This document shows positions 35,874-46,036 of a DNA stretch of 64,000 bases, piece after piece. The notes under the pieces are model-generated. The model was given only the letters and a program-made list of their open reading frames with translations, was not told the DNA's origin and ran no database searches. The translations under genes were made by a program, and so were the position numbers. This stretch comes from Methylovulum sp. (GTDB lineage Bacteria > Pseudomonadota > Gammaproteobacteria > Methylococcales > Methylomonadaceae). Location of the stretch: contig JAQTQZ010000002.1 in the NCBI GenBank assembly GCA_028712695.1, positions 105,477 through 169,476 on the forward strand. The letters are read 5' to 3'. Each line of letters starts with the position of its first letter. The stretch's first letter is position 1.

Positions 35874-37469
35874 ATGCACAAGATTTTCGCCAAGCTATTT
35901 AAACCGTGGTTGCTGCCGATAGTGTCAGGCGTATTTATTGGCACTAGTTACATCCCTTTTCCGCCGTGGGCGTCACTGTTCTGTTTTGTGCCGTTATGGC
36001 TGTTTTGGGGTAGGCAGGATAGCTTAAAAAATGTATTTATCGGCGGTTTGGTCACCGCGTTTGTTTTTACATTGATCGGGTTTAACTGGATCACTTATAC
36101 CTTGCATGAGTTTGCGCATCTGGACTGGCCGGTCGCCTTCATCGGTATGTTGTTTTATGCACTGGTTGCGCATTTGTATGTGCCGTTGGCTGGCGTTTTG
36201 TGGTTTTGGGGTCGGCGTGCATTTAATTGGCCCCGGCGATTGGCATTAGGCTTGATGGCTGTCATCACCGTGTTATGCGAAGCCTATTCGCTGACGTTGT
36301 TTGACTGGAACTTCGGTTATTCATGGTATGGCGCGAATATCCCTGTTTACCAATGGGCCGAGGTGATTGGCTTTAGCGGACTGAGCGCCGCCACTTTGCT
36401 GTGTAACCTGCCGTTATATTATGCTTGGCAACGGCGTAAAGAAACTGCCGGAAAGCTCATCTTGGCGGCGGTCATCGCCGGATTTGCGTTGCTCAATATT
36501 GGCGGTCTGTGGCTTCAAGCTCGACTACCGCCGCCGGATGCGTCATTCAACGCGTTGCTGGTGCAGGCGAGCATCGGCAATTCGGAAAAATTGGCGGCGG
36601 AGTTGGGCAAAGGTTATGGCAACGAAATACTTAGGCGTTATACCGAGCTGACCGACAGTGCCATCAAAACCCATAGCGATACTAAAGTTGATTTTGTGTT
36701 ATGGCCAGAAACGGCATTTCCCGCGCTGTTGGGCGAGGCGTTCAAACTTGATGAAAAACCGGTCGCGTTAAGCCGCTTTGTCCGTGCACGGCAGATACCG
36801 TTAATTACCGGCGCGTACAGTGTTGACAGCCGCTCCAGACTGATCACCAACTCGCTGTTTGTATTAGATGGGGACGGCGAGATTACCCCGCCGCATTACA
36901 GCAAGTCGATACTGCTGGCGTTTGGTGAATATATACCCGGCGAACAGTTTTTTCCTGAAATCCGTAATTGGCTACCGGCAACGGGGCATTTTGCGCGCGG
37001 TGTCGGGCCTACGCAATTATTGGGCTTGAACGGCTATAAAATGGGCGCGCAAATCTGCTATGAGAGCCTTTTCCCTAGTTTTTCACGTGGTCTGGCGCAA
37101 CTGGGCGCGCAGTTCATCGTGAATGTGACTAATGATGCCTGGTATGGCAGTTGGCAGGAACCTTACCAGCATATGTTCATGACACTGGCGCGTGGTGTGG
37201 AATTTAGAAGGCCAGTGTTGCGGGTCACCAACACGGGCATTTCCACGGTCTCGCTGGCTTCTGGCGAAATTCTGGAGCAATCGCCGGTTTATCAGCCGTG
37301 GACTGGGCTGTATCATGTGCCTTACCTTAAAAACCCGCCAGCTACGTTCTATCAGACTTATTTCTGGCTGGTTCCCAGTTTGCTTTGGGGGACTTTGCTG
37401 GTTCTGCTGGCTGTCGGTATAAAGCGGAAATATGGGTCGTTATTGCCTGATAATGCAGATAATTTGTGA
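35874..37469 (+). CDS. lnt: apolipoprotein N-acyltransferase
   Basis: A 531-residue inner-membrane enzyme that adds the third acyl chain to the N-terminal cysteine of lipoproteins. The N-terminal half has about six membrane spans; the periplasmic nitrilase domain carries the Glu-Lys-Cys triad: LWPETAFP (Glu near 281), HYSKSILLAFGEYIP (Lys near 343) and GAQICYESLFPSF (Cys near 397). A final C-terminal span follows. Length is normal. It stands alone here, without the corC/ybeY genes that often precede it. Lipoproteins in this window (GspD, Skp-like) would be its substrates. Confidence 0.93.
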   Translation: MHKIFAKLFKPWLLPIVSGVFIGTSYIPFPPWASLFCFVPLWLFWGRQDSLKNVFIGGLVTAFVFTLIGFNWITYTLHEFAHLDWPVAFIGMLFYALVAHLYVPLAGVLWFWGRRAFNWPRRLALGLMAVITVLCEAYSLTLFDWNFGYSWYGANIPVYQWAEVIGFSGLSAATLLCNLPLYYAWQRRKETAGKLILAAVIAGFALLNIGGLWLQARLPPPDASFNALLVQASIGNSEKLAAELGKGYGNEILRRYTELTDSAIKTHSDTKVDFVLWPETAFPALLGEAFKLDEKPVALSRFVRARQIPLITGAYSVDSRSRLITNSLFVLDGDGEITPPHYSKSILLAFGEYIPGEQFFPEIRNWLPATGHFARGVGPTQLLGLNGYKMGAQICYESLFPSFSRGLAQLGAQFIVNVTNDAWYGSWQEPYQHMFMTLARGVEFRRPVLRVTNTGISTVSLASGEILEQSPVYQPWTGLYHVPYLKNPPATFYQTYFWLVPSLLWGTLLVLLAVGIKRKYGSLLPDNADNL

Positions 37470-37577
37470 ATAAAGCTGTCCTGTAAAGGCACTAAAACGG
37501 CTAGATTTTATTATGTTGTAGCAATGAAGGGCTTTCGATCTACAGCGCTTAACAAAAATTCTGATGAGGGTATTGGC

Positions 37578-37745
37578 ATGGACACGAAATTAATCGGTTT
37601 ATTGGCAGGCATTCCTCTGTTTTCCATTTATGCGGCAGAAAGCCATTTGGCGGAAGCGGCAAAAACACATGCAAGAATCGCTGATGAACACTTGGATAAG
37701 GTATCAAAAGTATGGAAACAGCCATTGGACATAGCAAAGGCGTAA
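37578..37745 (+). CDS. small hypothetical protein with N-terminal hydrophobic segment
   Basis: A 55-residue protein from ATG 37578 (MDTKLIGLLAGIPLFSIYAA...), preceded by a GAGGG ribosome site. The N-terminus could be a membrane anchor or signal; the rest is helical and charged (HLAEAAKTHARIADEHLDKV). Upstream in-frame ATG at 37524 has no ribosome site. No family recognised. Its stop lies within the palindrome that follows. Confidence 0.5.
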   Translation: MDTKLIGLLAGIPLFSIYAAESHLAEAAKTHARIADEHLDKVSKVWKQPLDIAKA

Positions 37746-37763
37746 AAAACCAGTTTTTACGCC
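37739..37763. terminator. palindromic bidirectional terminator (related copy at 39165-39192)
   Basis: GGCGTAAAAA and TTTTTACGCC form a perfect 10-bp stem. It ends the 55-residue gene (plus) and faces the end of the collagen-like gene (minus), where the minus-strand side has a T-rich run. A near-identical palindrome lies beyond the other end of that gene. Confidence 0.7.
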
Positions 37764-37794
37764 AAAAAATAAACCGCCGCATCGCGGAAAATAG

Positions 37795-39108
37795 TTAAAA
37801 AGCCCGCACCGCACGAACCCCGTTCTGGAAGACCTTATAGTCGGCTAACCAATTGCCACTAGCGAAATCAATCACTCCGGCGAAGTCGCTGTTGCCCTCA
37901 GATGAGCTCCAGTAAAAGTAGTTGCCAAACCCCCCGATAGCGGTTCTGTTCAGATACAATTTACCTAACTCACCTTCACTGGGTAAATACCAGTCGCTAT
38001 AACCATTCAATACAAGGTCGGCACAAATTTTTGCCGCTATCCCTGCTGTTGTACAGCCCGTTATTATATCTGAGGTGTTTTGGTTGCCTGTGCCTATGGC
38101 GGTGCCATCGGCCCCTGCAATGACGGATCCATAACAACCCCATATAACACTTCTTTGATCACTGGGAGCCGCTATTAAACCATGCTGTACATTGGCATCG
38201 TAACCTGGATCGCCCGCTTGTAAAATATACGCCACTATACCCCCTTGGTAGCTATCGCCAATAACGGGAGGAGGGCAATACCATTGAGGTATGCCATTGC
38301 AATAGCTAAGTGTTTGTCCTGCCATTCCTGGCGCTATGGCAATCCATGCACTACCATCCCAATAAAGCATTTGGCCGGCTTGCGTACCGGCTTGAAAGGT
38401 GCCTGTAGCGCCTGTTGCCCCGGTATCACCTTTTACACCTGGGTCACCTTTCGCACCCGCTGTACCGGCCGGGCCTTGTGCGCCGGTTGCCCCGGCATCA
38501 CCTTTCACCCCTGCCGGGCCTTGTGCGCCGGTTGCGCCCGTGTCACCTTTCGCACCAGCCGGGCCTTTCAAGGCGATTTCTATAAAGGCGGGATGGCTGG
38601 TTTGCTTGGCTTCTTTGCTGTCCAGCGTGATAGACGCTGTCGGTGTCGAGCTATCCGGTTCAAGCACAAGGCCGTTGTTGTTGGCGGGATTGTCAACCCA
38701 GTCGGACACCAGATTGGTGACATCGAGGGCAAAATAAGTGTTGCCTTGGCTGATGAAGGCGCTGCTTGCCGCTGCCGCGCCTTGGCTGGGGGCGGTGGTG
38801 ACGGTGGCCTCGCTCCAGGCTTGGGTGGCGGGGCTGGCTTGGAGCTTGCCGCTGGTCGGCACTTTTTTTACATAAAACACCAGGGTCGCTTTGGCAATGT
38901 CGCTGGACGTGATGTCATCGGGCAAGGTTGACAAATCAAAAGCCAGTAACGCTTGGGTGGCGGGGCGGATGTTGATGGCTTGGGCTGCGCCCGCATTCGG
39001 CAAGGCCACGTTGGTGTCGGCGGTGAGGGGGGCAACCACGGCCTGGGTCGCCAACGGGCTAAGGCTGGCTAGCAGGATAACGATTCGAAGTGAATTTGGA
39101 AAATTCAT
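37795..39108 (-). CDS. secreted collagen-like protein with Lcl-type C-terminal domain
   Basis: A 437-residue exported protein in three parts. After the signal peptide (IVILLASLSPLATQAVVA), residues about 25-175 match a DNRLRE-type surface domain (LLAFDLSTLPDDITSSDIAKA, AWSEATVTTAPSQG). Residues about 180-235 are Gly-X-Y collagen repeats (GPAGAKGDTGATGAQGPAG style). The C-terminal about 150 residues match the DUF1566/Lcl domain (GGIVAYILQAGDPGYD, GYSDWYLPSEGELGKLY, YFYWSSSEG). Legionella Lcl, with the same collagen plus C-terminal domain plan, is an adhesin exported by the type II system and binds polysaccharides. By analogy this may be an adhesin and a cargo of the type II system in this window; that is inference. 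Confidence 0.85.
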   Translation of the reverse strand: MNFPNSLRIVILLASLSPLATQAVVAPLTADTNVALPNAGAAQAINIRPATQALLAFDLSTLPDDITSSDIAKATLVFYVKKVPTSGKLQASPATQAWSEATVTTAPSQGAAAASSAFISQGNTYFALDVTNLVSDWVDNPANNNGLVLEPDSSTPTASITLDSKEAKQTSHPAFIEIALKGPAGAKGDTGATGAQGPAGVKGDAGATGAQGPAGTAGAKGDPGVKGDTGATGATGTFQAGTQAGQMLYWDGSAWIAIAPGMAGQTLSYCNGIPQWYCPPPVIGDSYQGGIVAYILQAGDPGYDANVQHGLIAAPSDQRSVIWGCYGSVIAGADGTAIGTGNQNTSDIITGCTTAGIAAKICADLVLNGYSDWYLPSEGELGKLYLNRTAIGGFGNYFYWSSSEGNSDFAGVIDFASGNWLADYKVFQNGVRAVRAF

Positions 39109-39164
39109 GGTGGTTCCTTGGAGATTTTAGGGTCAGCGTAAATGGATTTTTAGTAAATTTCATC

Positions 39165-39192
39165 AGGCGTAAAAGCTGGTTTTTTTACGCCA
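39165..39192. repeat. palindromic repeat related to 37739-37763
   Basis: GGCGTAAAAGCTGG followed by TTTTTTTACGCC; apart from one substitution and one extra T it equals the reverse complement of the palindrome at 37739-37763. The two copies bracket the collagen-like gene, lying just after its end and about 60 bases upstream of its start. Confidence 0.65.
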
Positions 39193-39399
39193 AAAAAAAT
39201 TTGACCGTTACAAGGTTTTGTTAAAAGATTAAGCAGCAGGACAAGTTTTAAGCAGGGCTATCCCATTAAAAACAGCAACCAAACCAAGAGGATTTAGGAT
39301 AATAGCGGCATAAGCGATTGATCAAGGACAAGGGAGAAATGAATTTTTTAAATATTTTTGGCCAGCTAGACGATTCGCGGCTTGAACGAAAAAAAGCTG

Positions 39400-42147
39400 C
39401 TAGATAACGACAAAATCCGCATGGGTCAACGCCAGATTCACGCCCAACATGGTGATTGGCACGGCGGCATCTGCGCCGTTGCCATCGGCATCATAAAGCA
39501 GCTCACCGCTGGCCTGGTGGTAAATGAGGTAGTCATTGCTGTCTTTTGCGGCTGTGGCGATCACAAAATTATCGGCATTTAGCTCGCCGGTTGCGGTCAG
39601 GCGGGTAAAAACACGGTTTTCCAATTGGATGGTGTCATCGAGCGGTTTGAAGTCGGTGATTGTGTCAATATTGTCGGTTAGCGGTTTGCTGAATACAAAG
39701 GTGTCCCTGCCCGCCCCGCCCGTCAAGGTGTCATTGCCTTCAGCACCGATTAACCGGTCTCGGCCACTACCACCATACAAGGTGTCGTTGCCTAGGCCGC
39801 CGTACAAAAAATCATTGCCGCCTTTACCCAACAGCGTGTCATCACCCCTAAGGCTGCTGATGGCATCCTTGCCTGCTGTGCCAACGAGCGTGTCATTGCC
39901 TGCCGATTCGGTGTTGCCGTCTTGCTTTATGTTGATGGCCAGTGCTTGGCTGTCATTTTTTAAGCCATCCGACACCGTCACGCTAAAGCTAGCCGAGCTG
40001 TCTTTATTTAACAGTTCGATGGCGTGGTCTTTAGGGATGAAGATGTAATTCCCTGTCGCTTGGTTGACGGTTAGTGTGCCATAAGCACCCAGCTTACTGG
40101 CCGTGCCATCGCCATTGTCTTTGCCGTCAGTAATACCATAGGTTAATGAATTGCTGTCAACATCGGTTGCGCTCAACGTGCCGGTCACCGTCAGGAAACG
40201 GTCATCAAAAGCCGTGTCCGTATAGTGGATGGTGGCGGGGTCGGCGAGCACCGGCGCGTCATCGCTAGGCGTGATGTTGACCGTGGTTGAACCCACCGCC
40301 GACAAAGCCCCGCCCGTGCCTTGCGCGCCGGTGTTGCCGTCGCTGAATGTCCAGTCGATTGTTACTGAATTAGGCGGCGTGTCGGAGCTGTTGCTGTAGG
40401 CCAAGGAGGATAGGGCGGCATCGACCCGTTCTTGGGTGGCATTGCTGTTGAAGGTGAGTTTTAGTGTGCCGTCGCTGTTGCTGACCGTGCCGATGGTGAC
40501 GCCGGACAATACTGCGTTGTTGCCATTGAATCTTAATTGGCCACCGCCGGAAAAGACATCTTCACCATTTGCGCCGCCGTGGCGTGTCAGGGTGATGGAT
40601 GCGCCTTGGTAATGGCCTTGATTAGCCAATTCGGCATCAAAGATTTTTACTGTGCTGTCCAGCGTTGTCGCATAGCCGTCTTCTGTATAATCGGTTATGC
40701 CATTGAGGGTGTTGAACTTTCCAAAAGTTGTGTCCAAGCTACCATCGGCGTTGTAGCGTACTAAGCCGAAGTTACCGTCGATATAGCCAGCTACGAGTAT
40801 CTTGCCATCGGTTTGCACGGTAACGGAGTTACCCGCATCAATACCTGAACTTAATTTGGTGGTGACTTTGCCGTCGCCATCAAAACTGGTATCCAAAGAA
40901 CCGTCGCTGTTGTAACGCGCCAAGGCAAATTGTGAGTCGCTTACTCCTGCCACGAGTATCTTGCCATCGGTTTGTAAAGTAACTGATCGACAAAACTCCC
41001 AAGTGGTATGGCCAAAATCGGTTGAAACTATGCCATCGTGGTCAAAGCTAGTGTCCAAAGAACCGTCGCTGTTGTAACGTACCAAGACGAAATCATAACC
41101 GTCCCCCAATCCAGTTCCGGCCACAAGAATTTTGCCATCGGCTTGTACTGTGACTGAGTTGCCATCAATATAGGCACCTTGAAAATGACCTGTAATGACG
41201 ATGCCATTGATACCAAAGCTAGTGTCCAAAGAACCGTCGCTGTTATAACGCACTAAGGCAAAGCCATAATCACTTGGAAGGAAGTTACTGCCTGCGACAA
41301 GAATTTTGCCATCGGTTTGTATGGTAACAGAATGGCCTGCATTAAAGCCTCTGCTCACAGCGGTAACAACTACGCCATCGCCATCAAAGCTGGTATCTAA
41401 AGAGCCATCGCTGTTGTAACGGGCTAAGGTAAGATCTCCGCCTACATTACCATTGTAATCGAAGCTATAGCCAGTCATGAGAATTTTGCCATCAGTTTGT
41501 ATGGCAATGGAGTAACCAGGGGAATAAGAACCTACAAGGGTGGTGACTATGCCATCGCTGTCAAAGCTGGTATCTAAAGAGCCATCATTATTGTATCGGA
41601 CTAAGGTAAAAGCTTCAGGTACAAAGCCGCTAGAGCCAGCCACGAGAATTTTACCATCGGCTTGTAGGATAACGGAGTCTCCGCTCGAAGATGAGCCAAA
41701 GCCAGTGGTGACCATGCCGTCGCCAGAAAAACTGTTGTCCAAAGAGCCGTTGGGATTGTAGCGCGCCAAGGCAAAGTTGTCACCACCAGTGCCTGCCACG
41801 AGAATTTTGCCATCGGTTTGTACGGTGACGGATTGACCTGAGTCATCACCTCCGAAGTCAGTAGTGGCTATGCCATCGCCCACCACAAAACTAGGCGCAG
41901 AATTAACTTTAGCAACAGCAATATCCTGTGCAAAACGGTTGTCCGCATTAGCGCTCGTTTTATCGGCTAACACGCTGTCACTGCCTGCGTCTTGGCTTGC
42001 CGTATAAGCCAGCGTATTAAAGGGATTGAAAAAATCCCCCATAAAACCGGCGTAATCAAAAGCGCTGTTTTTGTCGGTTGGCTGGGAAGAACCTTCAGTA
42101 GCCAGTTTGTCTTTGCCTAAAAATCCAGATGCGGTATGAGTGGACAT
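39400..42147 (-). CDS. RTX-type secreted protein with delta-60 repeats
   Basis: A 915-residue protein without a signal peptide, as for type I secretion cargo. About eight delta-60 repeats ([14 protein letters not shown]...[18 protein letters not shown]) fill residues about 95-480, probably a beta-propeller. A VCBS/cadherin-like domain follows (near 640-750), then RTX calcium-binding nonapeptides ([35 protein letters not shown]). The C-terminus ends in small hydrophobic residues ([17 protein letters not shown]), a usual type I signal. The ABC transporter and membrane-fusion genes are not in the window. Likely a surface or extracellular protein. Confidence 0.88.
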   Translation of the reverse strand: MSTHTASGFLGKDKLATEGSSQPTDKNSAFDYAGFMGDFFNPFNTLAYTASQDAGSDSVLADKTSANADNRFAQDIAVAKVNSAPSFVVGDGIATTDFGGDDSGQSVTVQTDGKILVAGTGGDNFALARYNPNGSLDNSFSGDGMVTTGFGSSSSGDSVILQADGKILVAGSSGFVPEAFTLVRYNNDGSLDTSFDSDGIVTTLVGSYSPGYSIAIQTDGKILMTGYSFDYNGNVGGDLTLARYNSDGSLDTSFDGDGVVVTAVSRGFNAGHSVTIQTDGKILVAGSNFLPSDYGFALVRYNSDGSLDTSFGINGIVITGHFQGAYIDGNSVTVQADGKILVAGTGLGDGYDFVLVRYNSDGSLDTSFDHDGIVSTDFGHTTWEFCRSVTLQTDGKILVAGVSDSQFALARYNSDGSLDTSFDGDGKVTTKLSSGIDAGNSVTVQTDGKILVAGYIDGNFGLVRYNADGSLDTTFGKFNTLNGITDYTEDGYATTLDSTVKIFDAELANQGHYQGASITLTRHGGANGEDVFSGGGQLRFNGNNAVLSGVTIGTVSNSDGTLKLTFNSNATQERVDAALSSLAYSNSSDTPPNSVTIDWTFSDGNTGAQGTGGALSAVGSTTVNITPSDDAPVLADPATIHYTDTAFDDRFLTVTGTLSATDVDSNSLTYGITDGKDNGDGTASKLGAYGTLTVNQATGNYIFIPKDHAIELLNKDSSASFSVTVSDGLKNDSQALAINIKQDGNTESAGNDTLVGTAGKDAISSLRGDDTLLGKGGNDFLYGGLGNDTLYGGSGRDRLIGAEGNDTLTGGAGRDTFVFSKPLTDNIDTITDFKPLDDTIQLENRVFTRLTATGELNADNFVIATAAKDSNDYLIYHQASGELLYDADGNGADAAVPITMLGVNLALTHADFVVI

Positions 42148-42473
42148 ATAAACCTCGGTATTGGCGAAAAATAATTAACATACAAACTATGTGGTCTTAT
42201 GGTGCGGGCAAGATTTTATGCCAATGATGTTTGCCGTTATAAAACAAGACGGCTACAAAAAATGCCAAGAATCTGCCGAACCTTTGCTTAAAAGCTAAAG
42301 TCTTCGAGGGGCTATGTGCCATTCCGTTGTAAGATAGCGTTACAGAAAAGTTACCGATGCTTGCCTTCTTTTCAGCAAAAGCCAGCTAGTGTGCCGTTAC
42401 GCAATTGCCTGCTTTAAAATCCGTTCTGCAACGCCGTTTTTGTCGTCTTTTTTTAATCCTCACTTAAATATAA
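42148..42473. other. intergenic region between divergent RTX and mscK-like genes
   Basis: About 325 bases that must hold promoters for both divergent genes. I see no clear operator, repeat or small gene. Confidence 0.35.
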
Positions 42474-45400
42474 ATGAAATTTATTGATACCCCGGTTTTT
42501 TTCTTAAAAACCCAAGCCTTATTTTTTTTGCTCTGTTTTTTTAGTGCGGGTGTTGCGTTTGCCGCCGCCGCAAAAACCACTCCTGTCCAACAACAGAGCG
42601 CGAGCCTAGATATCACTAAAGCGACGTTGGCCGCCAAGATTGAGGCAATTAACGCCCGCCAGGGCCTTGATGACGCAACCAAATCCAAAGTGCTTAAGTT
42701 GTACCAATCTGCTGAGGATAACTTAGGTAATATCGAGCTATTCACTGCCCGGACCAGTCAGTTTAAGCAAGCGATTAAGCAAGCGCCTTACGACACTAAA
42801 AGGCTGCAAAAAGAAATTGCCGACACGCAAACGAAGCAGACTAAACAAAAACCGGAAAATTTTTTATCCATTCCCACCGAAGAATTGGAGCAACGGCTAA
42901 TTATTGAGAAAGAAAAACTCAGTAATCTGGATGAACAGTTAAATAAAGTGGAAACGGAGTTGGCCTTGCAAAGTAACCGGCCGGCACTTATTCGCCAAGA
43001 AATGGTGACTGCACAGCAAGATATTGAGACAAATCAGAAAAATCTGGAAATTCCGGCCACCGACGCCAATTCGCAATTGCAGACTGAAGCGGGGCAAGCT
43101 TATATAAAAACCTTGCTGGATGCCCGCACTGCCGAGCTTAAAATGTTGGACATTGAAACGATCAGCAACCCCGCGCGGGTCGAATTGCTCAAGACGCAGT
43201 GGCAGCTGATGGATTTACAAAAATCAATGCTAAGTGCCGTTATCACCGCAATTGAAACCCTGTTGGCAGACCGTCGGCAACAAGAAGCGAAGGAGGCTCA
43301 AGAGGCGCTCCGTATAGCGGAGCAGGAGCTGTCCGGTAAGCCTGTTGTTATCCAAACCATCACCCGGGAAAATTTTCAATACAGTAAAGATTTGCAGGCC
43401 ATCACGGCAAAAATTGACAGTTATAACGAGCAAAAAAACCGTTATGACGCGCAGGCCAAAGAAATTGACACCGACTTTAAAAGTGCAGAAAAAAAAATCA
43501 GTTTGGCTGGGGTGAGCCCGGCGTTAGGCAAGATATTGCGTGAGCAGCGCCGTAATTTACTGGCTCCAAGTCAATGGGTGTTACAGTCAGAAACGCTGGA
43601 GGATGAAACGGCCTTGACCAGTCTTCAGCAATTTAAAGTTGAGGATAGCCTGAAAAAGTTGGCTGATATCGATGCCCGATTACTGGAAATTATGGCGACG
43701 CAGGTCGACCACAAAATGCCCCAAGACCAGCGCATGATGATTCAGGCCGAGTTGCGTGTTTTGTTGAACAGTCAAAAAGAGTTGTTGGGTAAGCTGTATC
43801 TTGCCGACACCACTTATTTACGGACACTCGGGGACTTTGATTTTGCTAAACAACAAATGGAAGCCTTGGCTAATAAATTTGCAGTCTTTCTTGATAAACG
43901 TCTGTTGTGGGTGCCGAGTTCTGAGCCTATCAATGGGGATTATCTCGCAGCGCTTTATCATTCAACGCAATGGCTGTTGTCACCGGTTAATTGGCTTAAC
44001 GTGGCTAAAGACGCGCTTAAGTCGGTTTTTAAGCGTCCGTTTGTCAGTTTTGTAGCCCTGTTAAGTTTAGTTTTTTTGCTGTCATTAAGGCGTGCGATAC
44101 AACGGGAATTGACAAATCTAGGTGATAAAGTAGACCAAATCTATACCGATACTTTTTACTATACCTTAAAAGCGCTTGTCTATTGCCTGTTGCGGATAGC
44201 TCCTATCCCATTATTTTTTTATTACGGGGGCTGGTTTTTAACCCATTACCCACAAGCACAAGATTTCAGCCAAGCCATCGGGGTTGGCTTGCAAAGAGCA
44301 GCTGTGCCGCTGTTTTTTTTACAATTCTTCTATTCCCTGTTTGCACCGACCGGTATCGCACGAAAACATTTTCAATGGCAAAGTGGCACGACGTCCCTGT
44401 TACATCGACAAATTGCCTGGATACGTTTTATTGCCGTACCAGCCGTCTTTATAATTAACAGCACGAATGCGTCAAAAACTGCTGTGCATAGCGATAGCAT
44501 GGGGCGTATTGCACTTATTGCCAGCATGGTTGCGGTGGCGATTTTTTTCCACAAAGCATTAAGGCCCAGCAAAGGGCTTTTACAGAAGATTATTGCCAAC
44601 AACCCAACGGGGTGGTTAAGTAAGACCCGTTATATTTGGTATCCGCTGGCGATTTTATTACCGCTGACCATCATTGGTTTTGCCGCTGCCGGGTATTATT
44701 TGAGTGCGCTGGAATTGCAGCAAAAATTAATTATCACCCTGCGCTTAGTGGTGCTTACGCTTATTGTCCACGCCCTGGTGTTCCGCTGGCTGACGCTGGT
44801 GAACCGGCAATTGGCCATGGAAAATGCCAAACAAAAGCGCAAAGCCGTAGCGCAGACCGAAAAGCATAACCAACAGGTCGTTGGCGGTGAAGATCCTGTT
44901 CTGCCTATTGAAGACCAACTCATCGATATTCCTAAAATAAATGCCCAAACCATTCGGCTGCTTAATGTTTTTATTAGCTTTACCTTAATTATTGGTTGCT
45001 GGATGATCTGGAAAAACATCCTCCCTGCCTTCTCTTTTTTGGAAAATATCGTGCTTTGGCAGCATCTGGAAATTGTCGATAAACAGGAAGTGTTAGAGCC
45101 CACAACGTTCCCTAACCTTTTGTTAGCGGGGTTGTATGCGTTTATTGCCGCCGTGTCGGTCAGGAACTTTTCTGGTGTGATGGAATTATTGGTGTTTAGA
45201 CGGATGACTATCGAAGCGGGTAGCCGGTATGCAATTAACCAACTGGCCAAATATGTCATAGTCGCGATTAGTTTTATCTGTGTCGCTAATGAGCTAGGGG
45301 GCAGTTGGTCGCAAGTGCAATGGTTGGTGGCTGCGCTTAGTGTGGGTTTGGGTTTTGGCTTGCAGGAAATTTTCGCCAACTTGGTGTCAGGTATTATTCT

Positions 45401-45923
45401 GCTGTTTGAGCGCCCGATACGCGTGGGTGATACGGTCACGATAGGTGATGTCACCGGTAAAGTCAGCCGTATCCAAATGCGTGCGACCACTATTATGGAT
45501 TGGGATCAAAAGGAATTGATCGTGCCGAATAAAACATTTATCACTAATCAACTGGTCAATTGGACGCTAAGCGATGCGGTGACGCGTGTGGTTATTCCAG
45601 TGGGCATTGCGTATGGCTCCAATATTGATTTGGCGCATAAGGTGATGTTGGAGACCATACAAAAAACACCACTGGTGCTTGCCGATCCTGAGCCGAATGT
45701 CTTGTTCATGGACTTTGGCGCCAGCTCCTTGGATTTTTCGGTGCGTGTTTATGTCAGTGAACTGGCGCATCGGCTACAGGTTGTCCATGATTTACATATC
45801 AGGCTGGAGCGGGCTTTACGCGAAAATAACATAGAAATTCCGTTTCCCCAGCATGATGTCCACATCCGTTCGGTTGTGCGCAATTTTGATGACGGCATCA
45901 CGCCTGCCGTACAAAAAATTTAA
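42474..45923 (+). CDS. large mechanosensitive channel, MscK/KefA type
   Basis: A 1149-residue protein of the MscS superfamily that opens under osmotic downshock. It starts with a signal peptide (LCFFSAGVAFAAAA near residue 30), then a periplasmic coiled-coil region (residues about 35-490), about eleven membrane spans between 500 and 960, and the MscS core. Core motifs are GLGFGLQEIFANLVSGIILLF (pore helix, near 960), RPIRVGDTVTIGDVTGKVSRI and PNKTFITNQLVNWTL. The C-terminus (HDLHIRLERALRENNIEIPFPQHDVHIR) is typical. Length and layout match MscK. Other large MscS paralogues (MscM) are the alternative. Confidence 0.9.
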   Translation: MKFIDTPVFFLKTQALFFLLCFFSAGVAFAAAAKTTPVQQQSASLDITKATLAAKIEAINARQGLDDATKSKVLKLYQSAEDNLGNIELFTARTSQFKQAIKQAPYDTKRLQKEIADTQTKQTKQKPENFLSIPTEELEQRLIIEKEKLSNLDEQLNKVETELALQSNRPALIRQEMVTAQQDIETNQKNLEIPATDANSQLQTEAGQAYIKTLLDARTAELKMLDIETISNPARVELLKTQWQLMDLQKSMLSAVITAIETLLADRRQQEAKEAQEALRIAEQELSGKPVVIQTITRENFQYSKDLQAITAKIDSYNEQKNRYDAQAKEIDTDFKSAEKKISLAGVSPALGKILREQRRNLLAPSQWVLQSETLEDETALTSLQQFKVEDSLKKLADIDARLLEIMATQVDHKMPQDQRMMIQAELRVLLNSQKELLGKLYLADTTYLRTLGDFDFAKQQMEALANKFAVFLDKRLLWVPSSEPINGDYLAALYHSTQWLLSPVNWLNVAKDALKSVFKRPFVSFVALLSLVFLLSLRRAIQRELTNLGDKVDQIYTDTFYYTLKALVYCLLRIAPIPLFFYYGGWFLTHYPQAQDFSQAIGVGLQRAAVPLFFLQFFYSLFAPTGIARKHFQWQSGTTSLLHRQIAWIRFIAVPAVFIINSTNASKTAVHSDSMGRIALIASMVAVAIFFHKALRPSKGLLQKIIANNPTGWLSKTRYIWYPLAILLPLTIIGFAAAGYYLSALELQQKLIITLRLVVLTLIVHALVFRWLTLVNRQLAMENAKQKRKAVAQTEKHNQQVVGGEDPVLPIEDQLIDIPKINAQTIRLLNVFISFTLIIGCWMIWKNILPAFSFLENIVLWQHLEIVDKQEVLEPTTFPNLLLAGLYAFIAAVSVRNFSGVMELLVFRRMTIEAGSRYAINQLAKYVIVAISFICVANELGGSWSQVQWLVAALSVGLGFGLQEIFANLVSGIILLFERPIRVGDTVTIGDVTGKVSRIQMRATTIMDWDQKELIVPNKTFITNQLVNWTLSDAVTRVVIPVGIAYGSNIDLAHKVMLETIQKTPLVLADPEPNVLFMDFGASSLDFSVRVYVSELAHRLQVVHDLHIRLERALRENNIEIPFPQHDVHIRSVVRNFDDGITPAVQKI

Positions 45924-45950
45924 GGTGCAAAACGGCTTTGTAAGGACATG

Positions 45951-45980
45951 TTGTCTGATTTGACATATTATTTTTATAAC
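45951..45980 (+). promoter_or_regulatory. possible sigma-70 promoter of alaC
   Basis: TTGTCT (45951-45956) and TATAAC (45975-45980) are separated by 18 bases, about 57 bases upstream of the alaC start. Each hexamer is an imperfect match, so this is a weak prediction. Confidence 0.3.
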
Positions 45981-46036
45981 AGTACCTTAGAGCGTTTATT
46001 TTTAACTTTTCACCCACTGGTCGCTCAAGAGCTGTA

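Noticed and set aside
38245..38931. 228-codon plus-strand frame
   Set aside because: It is antisense to the collagen-like gene; Gly/Pro codons of the repeat leave the opposite strand open.
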